A program made the translations under genes and the position numbers. From contig JALKBU010000753.1 of the NCBI GenBank assembly GCA_023091735.1, forward strand, positions 1 to 25,756: DNA of 25,756 nt, in the 5' to 3' direction. A model generated the notes under the pieces. That model did no database searches. It had not been told where the DNA came from and was given only the letters and a program-made list of their open reading frames with translations. The DNA is from Trichomonas tenax. Taxonomy: Eukaryota; Parabasalia; Trichomonadida; Trichomonadidae. This document shows positions 9,261 to 18,460 of this stretch, one piece after another; position 1 is the first letter of the stretch, and every line of letters begins with the position of its first letter.

Positions 9261-9667
9261 TTTTAATCCATATGAACTTATTTTTATGTTGTGTGTAAAT
9301 ACTATGACCTATATTAGAGCTTTTAGTTTTTTAATATAAAATTTTGAAAATGATTAAATCTAAAAACCTCTAACAAAAATATGGTTTAAAACATTTTTGA
9401 TGCTAACAAACATAAAAAGCGAATCAAGAATCGAATAATAAAAAATAAAAATATAAAATTAAAATTGCAGAGAAATCACTGAACTAGAAGGAAGCACATC
9501 GGAGGAGAACAATATAAAGGGAGTAGAATGAAAATTATTATTTTGAAGAAAATATATTTTGAAATCAATCAAAACCAACATATTAAATATATAATATAGT
9601 AGATATGATGTTGATTGATGCAATAATTTCGAATTGAATGGTATATTTTCGATAATCAAAATAATAA
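9261..9667. other. Convergent 3' spacer
   Basis: Lies between the ends of the plus-strand RRM gene and the minus-strand Rab gene. A/T-rich with no gene seen; the open frames here are not protein-like. Confidence 0.4.
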
Positions 9668-10228
9668 TTAGCAACAACCTCCCTTCGAATCCTTCTCAAG
9701 TGATTTCTTGCTGACATTCTCCATGATTGCAAGTGTTAAACATTTTGTAGCGACTCCGTTGAAGAGTTGGTGAACATTATTTCCAGTTACAGCTGAAACG
9801 ATGTAAATGTCAGTGTATCTATGAATAAGGAGATCTTTGGCCTTGCTGATGAGTTTTGGATTCGATCTTCCAAGATCAGATTTATTAATCGCGATAACAA
9901 CCTCTGCCATCGGCACTTCCTCCTTCAGCATCTCTTCCCACTTAGTAATGTTCTGTATAGAGACCTCGTTCGTCAGATCTCCAACAATCACAGCAATCGC
10001 AGTGTCTCTGAGGAAGTTTTTGACGAGAGAGAAGTACTTTTCCTGTCCTGCAGTGTCCCATATCTTCAGTTCCACCTGTTTATCTTCAACTTTTTCGATT
10101 GTTGTTTCCACATCGCACTTAACGGTCGGCAAAGTGTCTGTCTCGAAGGAACTCTTCGCGTACATTTGAATGAGACTGGTTTTGCCGACGCCTGAATCTC
10201 CCAAAACGACGACTTTGAATGAATCCAT
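9668..10228 (-). CDS. Rab-family small GTPase (186 aa)
   Basis: This is a small GTP-binding switch of the Rab family, acting in membrane traffic once prenylated. Visible motifs are the P-loop GDSGVGKT at 10-17, WDTAGQEKYFSL at 57-68, NKSD at 115-118 and a G5-type SA at 145-146. The C-terminus is GGCC, a double-cysteine geranylgeranylation site typical of Rabs. Length is close to the usual 200 residues but a little short in the hypervariable tail. It is divergent: switch I reads LPTVKCDVETT rather than the usual PTIG.[DE]F, and NKSD replaces the common NK.DL spacing only mildly. GTP-binding residues are intact. TCACTT on the minus strand (A at 10259) is an Inr candidate 31 bases upstream. The specific compartment cannot be assigned. 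Confidence 0.93.
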   Translation of the reverse strand: MDSFKVVVLGDSGVGKTSLIQMYAKSSFETDTLPTVKCDVETTIEKVEDKQVELKIWDTAGQEKYFSLVKNFLRDTAIAVIVGDLTNEVSIQNITKWEEMLKEEVPMAEVVIAINKSDLGRSNPKLISKAKDLLIHRYTDIYIVSAVTGNNVHQLFNGVATKCLTLAIMENVSKKSLEKDSKGGCC

Positions 10229-10773
10229 TTTATATTATAAAACTGACATCGACAAAAGTGACAATCTAAGGTTTAACCATTTTTCTAAAATTTCACCATA
10301 AATAAACACTAAATATTGGTATATCTATTTTCATCATCAAATTCGATTTTGATATTTAGGCAGTTTCTTCATTTGCAAAACTCTTTCTGTGACATGAATT
10401 TCATATCCAAAGTTGTTGTATATTATAGATCACAGAAGAAATGATCATATTCTTAAATAAGCAATAGTCATTATATATATTCTTATTTAGCAATCTTATC
10501 AATAAATCATCTCTCAAAAAATTTTTTTCCCTTCCTAATTCTTCAAAATTTTGCATTTTTCATAACTAAAATTCATACAGCAATCTTCTACATAGTCATA
10601 TATTTATGCTAACAGTTAAACATTATATAGATTAATGATAATATTGAATTAAATAACATTTGATATTCAATTAAAAATGTTGAGGATAGAGAGTTAATAT
10701 AGAAGAGGGCGAGTTAATAAACAGAAACAGGTATCAATTATTTTATTCAACAAAACAAAAATTAATAAAAAAA
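10229..10773. other. AT-rich spacer
   Basis: Contains the promoter side of the Rab gene and the 3' flank of the large coiled-coil gene, both on the minus strand. No further gene or repeat was seen. Confidence 0.4.
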
Positions 10774-12234
10774 CTAAAGTGATTTCGGACAGTCCAAATT
10801 CTCAAGTTTCTCTTTCATAGATTCGCTTAAGACGATTCCATCAGTTTTTCTTCCGTTGTTTGTATCCTCGAAGTTATCCTCGATCTCCTTCTTCTCTTCT
10901 TCCTCATGTTTTTCTTCGTGATTCTCGTTTTCTTTGTGATTTTGATTTTGGTTTTCTTCGTCGTCTTTGTTGCCGTCTTCGTCTGCCGCTGGTTCATCGT
11001 TGTTTGATTCTGCTTCAGCGACAGCATTCGTGATGAAGAGCTTGATGTCGTCTTCGTTGTCGTCTTTTGGCGAAGCTTTGTCAGGAGACTTTACGGCATT
11101 CTTTCTCTCTCTTTCCTTGCGTTCGAATTCTTGAATCTTTTCTTCGTCGTTCGGAGCAATGAGATCAGGAAGAACTCTTTCTCTCGAAGCGATGGCGACG
11201 TGTGTTGATGCATGCGCCATCTGCGCCTTTGATTGCTTGCTGTTGAGCTGCTCTATCTGCTTCTGGTTGACAACGTTCATTCTATTATCGAGTTGCTCGA
11301 GTTCGATCTTTTGCTGCGCTTGAAGCCAATCGAGTTTTCTCGAGTATTTGTTTTCGAGCGTGTCGCGCTTCTGCTGTTGTGTTTTGAGGAAGTTTTCTTT
11401 AGCAGACTTATAGTCCTTGATCATTTGCTTCTGTGCATCCCTCGCTTCCTTCTCTTCGAGCGCGTCAACTTCTTTTTTGACGGCCGCAGCGCCATCGAAA
11501 TCTCCGGCTTTCGCAAACCTGTTCTCTTTGTCTATGAGCTCCAGAAGTGTGCTCGATGGTTTCCTGTACTTGCGGGGTATCTCTCTGCGCCACTGTTCTT
11601 CGAATTTTTCGAGTTCTTCGTTTAATTGTTTTTCGAGATTTTCTCTTTTGACATTGAAACTCGCCTCCAAGTCCTCTCTGTCCTTTTGGTGCTTCTGGAT
11701 GACCTCGTCTTTGCCATTTTCGTACTCTGTTTCCAAAGTTCGATCGATAACAACCTGAGACTTGCGAAACTGGAGCTCGTTGTTGACAAAATCGATCATA
11801 GCGTTCGCGTTCTTCGCTTCTGGATAGTTTCTGTCCTTCGCTGATTGAACTGCATATTCGCGAAGATGCATATTCAGCGCTTGGAGCCTCTCTGGCTCAA
11901 CGTCTGCGATGCTGGCACCGTTCTCTATGTCTTGGCGTAGCTGAATGCAGTCTGGATCGTCGAGATAAGATTTCATTGTTAAATTTTCGTTATTCTTCTT
12001 TGGAGTTTCTTGTTTTTTGCTGTCTTTCTTGATGTATGAAGGAATCGGTGGCTTTTGGCGTTGTTTTTCTCGCTCAATTCTTCTTTGTTGTGAAGGTTTG
12101 ATTATATTTCGTTCCTGCTGCTTCGCTGTCTGAATTCTCGACTGTGCTTTCGAAGAAAGTGAAATCCCTGTCGCTTTCTTCGCGTGGAGGGAAGAATTTT
12201 TGCCATGATTTTCGACTTTTTCCCTTTTATCCAT
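10774..12234 (-). CDS. Large charged coiled-coil protein (486 aa)
   Basis: The N-terminal ~85 residues are basic and disordered-looking, rich in K, Q and R. A globular-looking segment at about 88-150 (containing YLDDPDCIQLRQDIENG and NYPEAKNANAMIDFVNNEL) resembles alpha-helical hairpins in which a 'Y.EA' unit repeats. A second such unit, FAKAGDFDGAAAVKKEVDALE, lies at about 236-256 after RKYRKPSSTLLELI. Long coiled coil fills the space between and after, to about residue 370. The tail from about 390 is strongly acidic (E, D, N, K). There is no membrane segment or signal peptide. Proteins with this KPSS..L and 'EA' helix pattern occur across protists without a known enzyme function; a cytoskeletal or basal-body role is a guess. 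The region is noticeably less AT-rich than its flanks, typical of an expressed gene. It ends in TAG. Confidence 0.88.
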   Translation of the reverse strand: MDKREKVENHGKNSSLHAKKATGISLSSKAQSRIQTAKQQERNIIKPSQQRRIEREKQRQKPPIPSYIKKDSKKQETPKKNNENLTMKSYLDDPDCIQLRQDIENGASIADVEPERLQALNMHLREYAVQSAKDRNYPEAKNANAMIDFVNNELQFRKSQVVIDRTLETEYENGKDEVIQKHQKDREDLEASFNVKRENLEKQLNEELEKFEEQWRREIPRKYRKPSSTLLELIDKENRFAKAGDFDGAAAVKKEVDALEEKEARDAQKQMIKDYKSAKENFLKTQQQKRDTLENKYSRKLDWLQAQQKIELEQLDNRMNVVNQKQIEQLNSKQSKAQMAHASTHVAIASRERVLPDLIAPNDEEKIQEFERKERERKNAVKSPDKASPKDDNEDDIKLFITNAVAEAESNNDEPAADEDGNKDDEENQNQNHKENENHEEKHEEEEKKEIEDNFEDTNNGRKTDGIVLSESMKEKLENLDCPKSL

Positions 12235-13000
12235 TTAAAAATACGTTAACTTGGAATATTTAAGTTTTCGCGTTTTCACTGTTGAATTTGCTTATGGTTT
12301 TATGTGATGGTTAATATTTTTATGGTTTTGTCTCATGAAAACGAAAATATTGAGTTTTATATAATATTTTTGTTGTTTGGCACTTTAAATAAAAGGTTTG
12401 TATTACAATTGAAATTTGTATTATAATTGTATCATTAAAATTGATCAAATAATATAATTTTAATTTGGTCAAAAATTATTTCGTAATGACTCATTTATAT
12501 TACAAACAGTCATAAATTTTCATGTAATTAATGAAAATTATAAAATAATCCAATAATATCATGGTTTATTATTAATTTCGCAATTAATTTATTGATTTAC
12601 TTCGATGATTTACAAATGTTGGCACTGAAATGAAAGCACTTATAATTTTAAAACTTTTGATCATGCACATGGTAAATTATATTGATTCTATTTCACGCAA
12701 TGAACGATTTTTAGTTTTGAAGTGAAGTGAATACCTAAAACTTTTAAAATGAAATTTATCACTAACATAATGTGCTTATCATTGACACATTAAAATTTTT
12801 CAGTTTTGAATTTTTTTGATATTAAATATTTTGTAATTTTGATCAAAAATGCTTAAATTTGGTGTAAATGTGGAATATTCTATCACAAAAACCAAATTTG
12901 AAGCCCAGAAACATTAACCTTTGATGAAACTTCTCAAGGTTAAAAGTTTTGACATTTTCTATGATGAAACTGTCACAATTTTCGCTGTTTAATTTCAACG
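12235..13000. other. AT-rich spacer upstream of dead-gene block
   Basis: No gene seen. The last ~50 bases before 13001 may hold the eroded 5' end of the BspA-like gene, since ATG-containing sequence at about 12961 is interrupted by stops. Confidence 0.35.
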
Positions 13001-13874
13001 GAAGTTGATGGAATAATATATGAATTCAATGAAAGTTCGCTGTCTTATGATGTAACAGGTGTTGGTTCTAATAACCAAATTTGTTTTATCAAAGATTATA
13101 TTAATAATTTTCCTGTTACCAATTCAAGAAATTCAGCATTTTACTACAAAAAATGTTGTGGAGCAAGTTTTGTTTTACCACCAACTCTAAAATACATCCA
13201 GCAACACGCTTTTGACAATGCTAATATTCAAAATGAGACTTTGATTTTGCCAAATAACTTAATATCGATCGGCGATTATGCATTTTCATTGAATAACATT
13301 AAGAACATTGTTGTTGGAGATAAATTGGAGAGTGCTAGTAAATGAGTTTTTTGACATAATGGATATTTAAAGAGAATTGATGCTTCGCCAAATAATAAAT
13401 ATTTCACAAGTGTCGATGGAGTTATGTATGACAAGAACATGAAATCTCTGTACATGGTTCCTCCAATGATAACATCGAAATTTCTCCTTCTGTTAAAATT
13501 CTCAAAACTCGATGTATCAACGGCAAATTCACAAATATCACTTTACTTCCATCTGTGAATATCATTGAAAGTGAATGCTTTTCAGGCACTCAATTACATC
13601 GTTATTCATTTCAGGAAATGTTAACATCATCAGCAATGGAATTGGAGTAGCTATCAATCATATTTATTATTATCCAAAGCAATTTGTTGATGGAAAAGCA
13701 TTGAAATCTTTTCCAAATACAAATGTTTCAGTCTGTGTTAAATATAAAGGAAACACATTTGCAGGACATCCAGTCACGAAAACAGAGCGATGTTCCGATG
13801 AAATTCCAACCCCAATATGCAACGCTTATCCCAACATTAAAAAATTATCACCTCTGATTATTATATTTATATGA
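13001..13874 (+). pseudogene. BspA-like leucine-rich-repeat surface protein, broken
   Basis: The sequence encodes pieces of a BspA-type (TpLRR / LRR_5) repeat protein, a very large cell-surface family in trichomonads. The first open part (13001-13345) contains the repeat signatures FVLPPTLKYIQQHAFDNA and LPNNLISIGDYAF. Two in-frame TGA codons follow, at 13343 and about 13352. The same frame then gives the hallmark YLKRIDASPNNKYFTSVDG and VMYDKNMKSLYMVPP. After about 13465 the reading shifts to another frame (ISPSVKILKTRCINGKF, TLLPSVNIIESECFSG). A further shift near 13590 leads into a C-terminal part ending at TGA 13872-13874. At least two stops and two or more frameshifts mean it cannot make a full protein. 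Intact relatives are probably elsewhere in the genome. Confidence 0.88.
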
Positions 13875-14210
13875 AAATAAAATAGTTTTGAAATTGCTCT
13901 AGTGGAGGTATGATATATTTATTATTTACATATAATGCAATCAATTCATTCCCTTTAAATTGGTGGTTATGCATTTTGATCAAACAATATAGTCAGGGAA
14001 AAAAGGGACAAACGCCATCTTAGAAGCATAATTAAGCCTCCAAACTCTACCTGATATCTGTATATATCCTTCTAAAACTAATATAATGAAATAAAGTCTA
14101 AGATTAAATTTTTAATATCATTATGTTCTAAAGTTGTATATTATTCAGCAAATACGAGATACATGAATTGCATGTTACGCCAAATAAATAAATATTTTTG
14201 ATAATATTAG

Positions 14211-14312
14211 CATCACGCTTATTATACACCAGAAAAGTGTCCAGAAGAAGCTCCAACACCAATTTGCAATGCTTATTTCAATATGAACAAATTAACACCA
14301 TTGATTATATAG
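14211..14312 (+). pseudogene. 3' end fragment of a second BspA-like gene
   Basis: The 33 codons before TAG at 14310-14312 read EKCPEEAPTPICNAYFNMNK and then LTPLII. They match the C-terminus of the broken BspA-like gene just upstream (EIPTPICNAYPNIKKLSPLII). It is therefore the tail of a duplicated neighbour or of a tandem copy whose body has been lost. No other part of that copy was found between 13875 and 14210. Confidence 0.75.
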
Positions 14313-14335
14313 TTTTTGTTTAAAAAGATTTAATT

Positions 14336-15034
14336 TTATTCATCAAGTGGTTCAAGTCTCGCGAATACTTCGATGCCATTGAAGTCGTTATCGTACTTCA
14401 TTGGGAATGGAAGTGATTTTTTTCGTTAATGTTTAACACAGCATTTGCGGCTTTACAAATTTTTGCTTCAAGGTCTTCTTTAGAAAAACTTGAAACTCCG
14501 AAAACAGGAAAAGTGTATTTCACTGTGAATCCAATGAAATTAAAGATGCACGTGAGTGGATATATCACTGCTTCAAGTGATTGGAAGCATCTGTGCGAAT
14601 AAGTCTATTTTGGAGATCCTGTGCAGACAACAAACATTATTTTCTTTCCGACTAAAATCTTTTCATTCGTTTTGTTGTTATAGGCCCAACCATCAGTGAA
14701 AACGCGCTGCACGAACGAAAGTAAACAAGCAGGAAGTGTGAAGCACCAAATGGGAGCAAAGATAACAATTTTTTTTCTGCCCATTCAATGTTCTTTTGTT
14801 GATTTAAAATAACATAAGACGAATTTTCTTGTTTCTGAAGTGACATAATCGAATTTTCCTTCTCCTAAGCTCAAGAAGTCGTCTGACGATGGACACTCCT
14901 TGAAGCTGTCCTTTATCAAGTCAATGAACTTAGTTTCGTGGCCAGAAGACTCAAGGACTCGTTTCGTTGCAGATTTTGTAGGTGTTTGATTCTCCTTTTG
15001 GACCTGCATGAGCGACAATGAGCAAATACTTTAT
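14336..15034 (-). pseudogene. Flavodoxin-fold NAD(P)H/quinone oxidoreductase-like gene, broken
   Basis: The pieces match the flavodoxin_2 / MdaB-type family, FMN- or FAD-dependent reductases of quinones or similar acceptors. The N-terminal strand reads KYLLIVAHAG, with ATA where an ATG would be expected (15032-15034). After a frameshift come KSATKRVLESSGHETKFIDL and IKDSF. Another shift gives NQQKNIEWAEK, then IFAPIWCFTLPACLLSFVQR and VFTDGWAYNNKTNEKI. This corresponds to the family pattern 'I.P.WWF..PA.LK...DRVF..G.AY'. A TAG near 14611 and a further shift precede the tail KYDNDFNGIEVFARLEPLDE, which ends at TAA 14336-14338. At least three frameshifts, one stop and a lost start show it is dead. 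It lies tail to tail with the BspA fragment, 23 bases away. Confidence 0.8.
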
Positions 15035-15865
15035 TCTCAAAGTGACTTTGGCGTTTTTTGACATCTACTTATATCATATTTGCATCCAATAGATCAAAAC
15101 TATCAAAAAAATCAAATTCGAAAATATTAAACGTTTTAATGGCCTTCTACATTAAAACTATCAAAGAAATAGAATATATAGATGCCAAATATGATGTTTT
15201 TAAGTTCGCTACAAAAAAATTTTACTGAACAAAACATAACCTTAATTATCAAAATATTTTTGACATTTTGTCACATAATATTTATTTACATGGCAATAAT
15301 ACCAATCAAAAAATAACTGTAAAATTTGACTTCGAAAATATTATAACATTGATCCATGACATATAGAATGATTGGGGTTAAATAGAAAGTTCTCAAAAAT
15401 ATAAAAAAGGTGATAGATGATTAATTTTACAAGCTTTTTATGAGAATAAAACATCTCTACAATGTGGAAAGACATTTATTTAATGTGTAGAAGAGTTTTA
15501 AATAATAGAAATGTTATGAAATTGATTATTTGTTGTTAAATAGAAATATTCAACAAAGAGAACTCATTGCAAAGTCATTTCAACCAAGTTTCCAATCACA
15601 ATAGATGATGGTTAAGATTTTTAAAGATGTTATGAAGGAAAATCTCCATCGAAAAATTTGTCATCGTTTTCATGATTGGTTTTTGAGCGAAAGGCAAAAG
15701 AAAATTTTATTACACAGGTCAATAGCATCGTAGATTTAGTGTTATTTTTGAATGAAAAAGCACCTTGAAAATATCAATTTATTTTATTTGAAAATAGTGT
15801 TCTTTGTTCATAGTTCGAGTTAAGCAAAATCTTAAAAGAAAATAGGGCATAATCAATGGCGTTGG
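15035..15865. other. AT-rich spacer
   Basis: No gene seen between the dead reductase and the second repeat element. Open frames overlapping the repeat element here are not protein-like. Confidence 0.4.
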
Positions 15866-16209
15866 TTTGCCACAGCGTCTTATGGCGTCCACGACAATTT
15901 TTTTTTCAAGACTTCGCGTCTCCAAATGAACTTCAGCGTCCTCGGCGAAAAAACACAACAAGAAGTGCTTTCTTAAGTGATTGTGCTTCATGCAAGTGAT
16001 GATATGCTTCGCCAACTCTCATATTTAATAGGCGTGGCTTTGCTCCCGAAAACACATCGAAAATTTCCCGCATTTGTCTTTCATTTGGGGACGCGAAGCG
16101 TCAAAAACATTTCATTGTGGACGCCATAAACCATTCAAAATTGAATGGTTTACAACGGGGACGCCCTGAGACGCCGTGGCAAAAAGCGTCCAGAAATTGG
16201 TAAATGAAA
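15866..16209. mobile_element. GACGC-rich non-coding repeat element, copy 2
   Basis: Same orientation as copy 1. The central ~180 bases (from AAAACACAACAAGAAGTGC to CATTTGGGGACG) appear identical between copies, with scattered differences and a small length change in a T-run near the left. The right inverted-repeat end (GTGGCAAAAAGCGTCC, ending 16191) is intact and the shared 18 bases after it are present. The left end keeps TTTGCCACAGCGTCTTATGGCGTC, but the outermost GGACG is not preserved. Some left-side words are more regular here (GGCGTCC, CGCGTCTCC, CAGCGTCC) than in copy 1, which suggests copy 1 lost GCGTC words by mutation. It ends 55 bases from the Myb gene stop. Confidence 0.8.
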
Positions 16210-16263
16210 AGAGTAAAAATATTAACTAAAACAAACAATTTATAATCACAATAACCAATAGGC

Positions 16264-16788
16264 TTACCATTTGGCAAACGGATTCTCGTCAAAAATGTCT
16301 AAATATTTGAAGCAATATTCAAAACCTTTGAAAAGCTTTTCCTTGCTTTCCAGAACTTCAGGGCTAATCTTCTCCACCTTGGGCCTGGGCTTTTCTTCCT
16401 CTGGTTCTGAAGAATATTGATCAATTCCGTTGTTAATCTGTCTTACAAGGACATTCCAGCGATTCTTGATGGCAGCATCCGTTCTTTTGTTGAAGAACTT
16501 AGAAATCTTCATCCATTTTGGTCCCATATGGTTATATTTTTCAAGTATTAAATTATCTTCTTCTTTTGTCCACGGATCTCTATTGATGTCAGGAGAGAGG
16601 TACTTAGTATACCTTTCCCTGCATTGCCTAACATTCCTGTTGCCCATGAGCTGAGATATCAAATCCCAGTTCGTATCTCCATAATAGTTTATGAAACACA
16701 CTAGCTGAGCATCCTCCTTGGAGGAGAACTGCATCTTGGGGTGTGGCTTGCCGACACTTCTAAGAGAACGTCTGCTGAAGCAGTTCAT
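16264..16788 (-). CDS. R2R3 Myb DNA-binding protein (174 aa)
   Basis: This is a compact Myb-type nuclear protein, likely a sequence-specific transcription factor. Repeat R2 spans about 20-66: the first Trp is replaced by Phe21, Trp41 is present, and QCRERYTKYL is the recognition helix. Repeat R3 spans about 71-118 with Trp73, Trp92 and Trp111 and the helix AAIKNRWNVL. This layout (two repeats, short tail, 150-230 residues) matches the many trichomonad Myb proteins, some of which are known to bind promoters of iron-regulated genes; the target here is unknown. The tail from about 125 is acidic then mixed, ending in FDENPFAKW. The first ATG is used; Met19 is an alternative immediately before R2. 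A copy of the 330-bp repeat element ends 55 bases beyond the stop. Confidence 0.92.
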   Translation of the reverse strand: MNCFSRRSLRSVGKPHPKMQFSSKEDAQLVCFINYYGDTNWDLISQLMGNRNVRQCRERYTKYLSPDINRDPWTKEEDNLILEKYNHMGPKWMKISKFFNKRTDAAIKNRWNVLVRQINNGIDQYSSEPEEEKPRPKVEKISPEVLESKEKLFKGFEYCFKYLDIFDENPFAKW

Positions 16789-17256
16789 ATTAAAGACTAA
16801 ATTTTCAATTGGCTCTGAAATTTGTTAAAATTTTCATTTCAATACGTTGAAATTTTTCTTTCATATTCTTATCATTCTTTATGTAAAGATCCAATTGTCT
16901 TATGAAAGAATTGAAAATATCTTTCCATTCAATCTGATAAACCTGATTTTGTTGAAAATATTAATTTTCATCGATAATCAAAAGTAAATATTTAATAAAA
17001 GTGTGTTTTTGAGATTTGAGATGTAAAAAATTTTGAGAACAGAATTGTGAAATAAAATCCAACGTAGTTGAGACAATTTCAGTATTCAAAGACTTGATAT
17101 ATCTCTTACTCTCCTTACGTGTATTCCAATGGAATAAAGATGTAAAATTTATTTTTAAGCTGTACTGCAGTTTATATCTTCTAAAGAGTAAAATTTTCCA
17201 GAAACATTTTTAGTGGGTCAGTGAATATTTTTTTGGCCGGCCAACTTTCTCTAATT
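16789..17256. other. AT-rich spacer
   Basis: No gene seen. GGCCGGCC at 17235-17242 stands out in otherwise AT-rich sequence. Confidence 0.4.
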
Positions 17257-17691
17257 TTAAAGCACATGGCTTAGAAAAATGAGGAAACGCGTTTGAAAAT
17301 GAAAGTAAAAATATTGTGAAGAAGAACCGGAGAAATAAATATTTGATTTGACCTTCTTAAGATGGCCAATCATTTTCTTTCGAGGAGAAGGAATAGCAGG
17401 CGAAGTCTGAACAATTTATCCTTTTTCAACGATTTGGAAACAATAACTTTCAAAATTGATATCTGATGGTTTTCGGACAAAAATATGGCTGCTTCCAACA
17501 AAATGCAGCTTGTTGATATAGAAATTATTGATTTTCTCTGAGTGTTTAAGTCGAATGAAAAATAGAATGGTTGGATAACTTGTTTTTATTTGATTTTCCC
17601 GTTCTTTAGGGTATTTCTTTGCTATGCAACAAAGAAAGATCCTAGTTGGTAGGCTGGTTTTAACCCCTCGTTGACCCCTAAATATAGTCAT
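17257..17691 (-). pseudogene. Possible decayed gene of unknown family
   Basis: From ATG at 17691 the frame runs 91 codons to TAA at 17416-17418. It then stays open for a further 52 codons in the same frame to TAA at 17257-17259. The join reads CFQIVEKG, stop, IVQTSPAIPSPRKKMIGHLK. The first part and the 20 residues after the stop are protein-like, including a basic PRKKM segment. The final ~25 codons look non-coding. Such a long single-frame stretch is unusual in this AT-rich spacer. It may be a gene with one nonsense codon, a real 91-residue protein, or chance. I do not recognise it. Confidence 0.25.
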
Positions 17692-18345
17692 TCAAAGTAT
17701 TCAAATTTTTTGGCCTTCATTTTTACACTTTGGTAAAAATTATGCTCTCTTTATGTTGTAGATTAACATTTTAAAAGATTGAAAAATAACGGTATTATCC
17801 CCTTAATATCCCCTATTTATTATTCAAAATGTAAAAAATGATTGAAAAAATATTATTCATTCAATTCATTAACACCGCGATACCCCCTAACCCCCTCTTT
17901 TAATTTTAATCATGACATTCATATTATATGTATATGCCTCTACAAAATGTTTTAGATTGTGAAGAACCCCTAAATAAAAGTATCAAGCCCCAAAATAATT
18001 TTCACAATTCTTTTGGAAATGATTCAAAATTTAGATATAGACTATAAAGTACATTTTAATTTTAAAAGAAATAAGCAAAATAATTTTAGTTTTGGCCCCC
18101 TAGTTTTTCCCTGAAAATTGCGATCAGATTCAATTGTTTGGAAAATAGTTGCATAATCATATATATATATTAAGAATTCACAACAAAAATCAAAAAATAA
18201 AAAATAGAGGATTCCCCTATCCGCCCCCTGCTATTTCCGATTTATTTTTCGAAACTTCAATAAATGATTAAATAAGCATATTGCAATAATAAAAATCGAC
18301 TCAAAATTAAAAAATAATTTTGGTGTAATTCCCTATTTCCACCCT
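17664..18345. repeat. Array of paired C-runs
   Basis: Seven pairs of C3-C5 runs occur on the plus strand in otherwise A/T-rich DNA. They start near 17664, 17799, 17882, 17967, 18096, 18214 and 18331, so spacing is about 83-135 bases. Within a pair the runs lie roughly 6-20 bases apart, often as CCCCTA...CCCC. G-runs of this kind are absent on the same strand. It could be a worn tandem repeat, or sequence able to form G-quadruplex structures on the minus strand. It lies directly upstream of the LRR-PP2C gene. Confidence 0.5.
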
Positions 18346-18460
18346 ACATTATGTATACCAATGCAATATCCCGAAATTTTAAGTTTTTGAGGCTATACAT
18401 AAGATATAGATACCAAATATATCAAAATCAAAGAATCGCATAAATGAATAAAAAAAATAA

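Noticed and set aside
9821..10195. Plus-strand open frames opposite the Rab gene
   Set aside because: Antisense to conserved G motifs; no independent evidence.
11233..11844. Long plus-strand open frames opposite the large coiled-coil gene
   Set aside because: They are antisense shadows of a K/E-rich coding region, giving artificial L/F/S-rich peptides.
15779..16292. Minus-strand open frames across the second repeat element
   Set aside because: They run through inverted-repeat sequence and spacer alike, have no protein-like pattern, and are not kept in the first copy.
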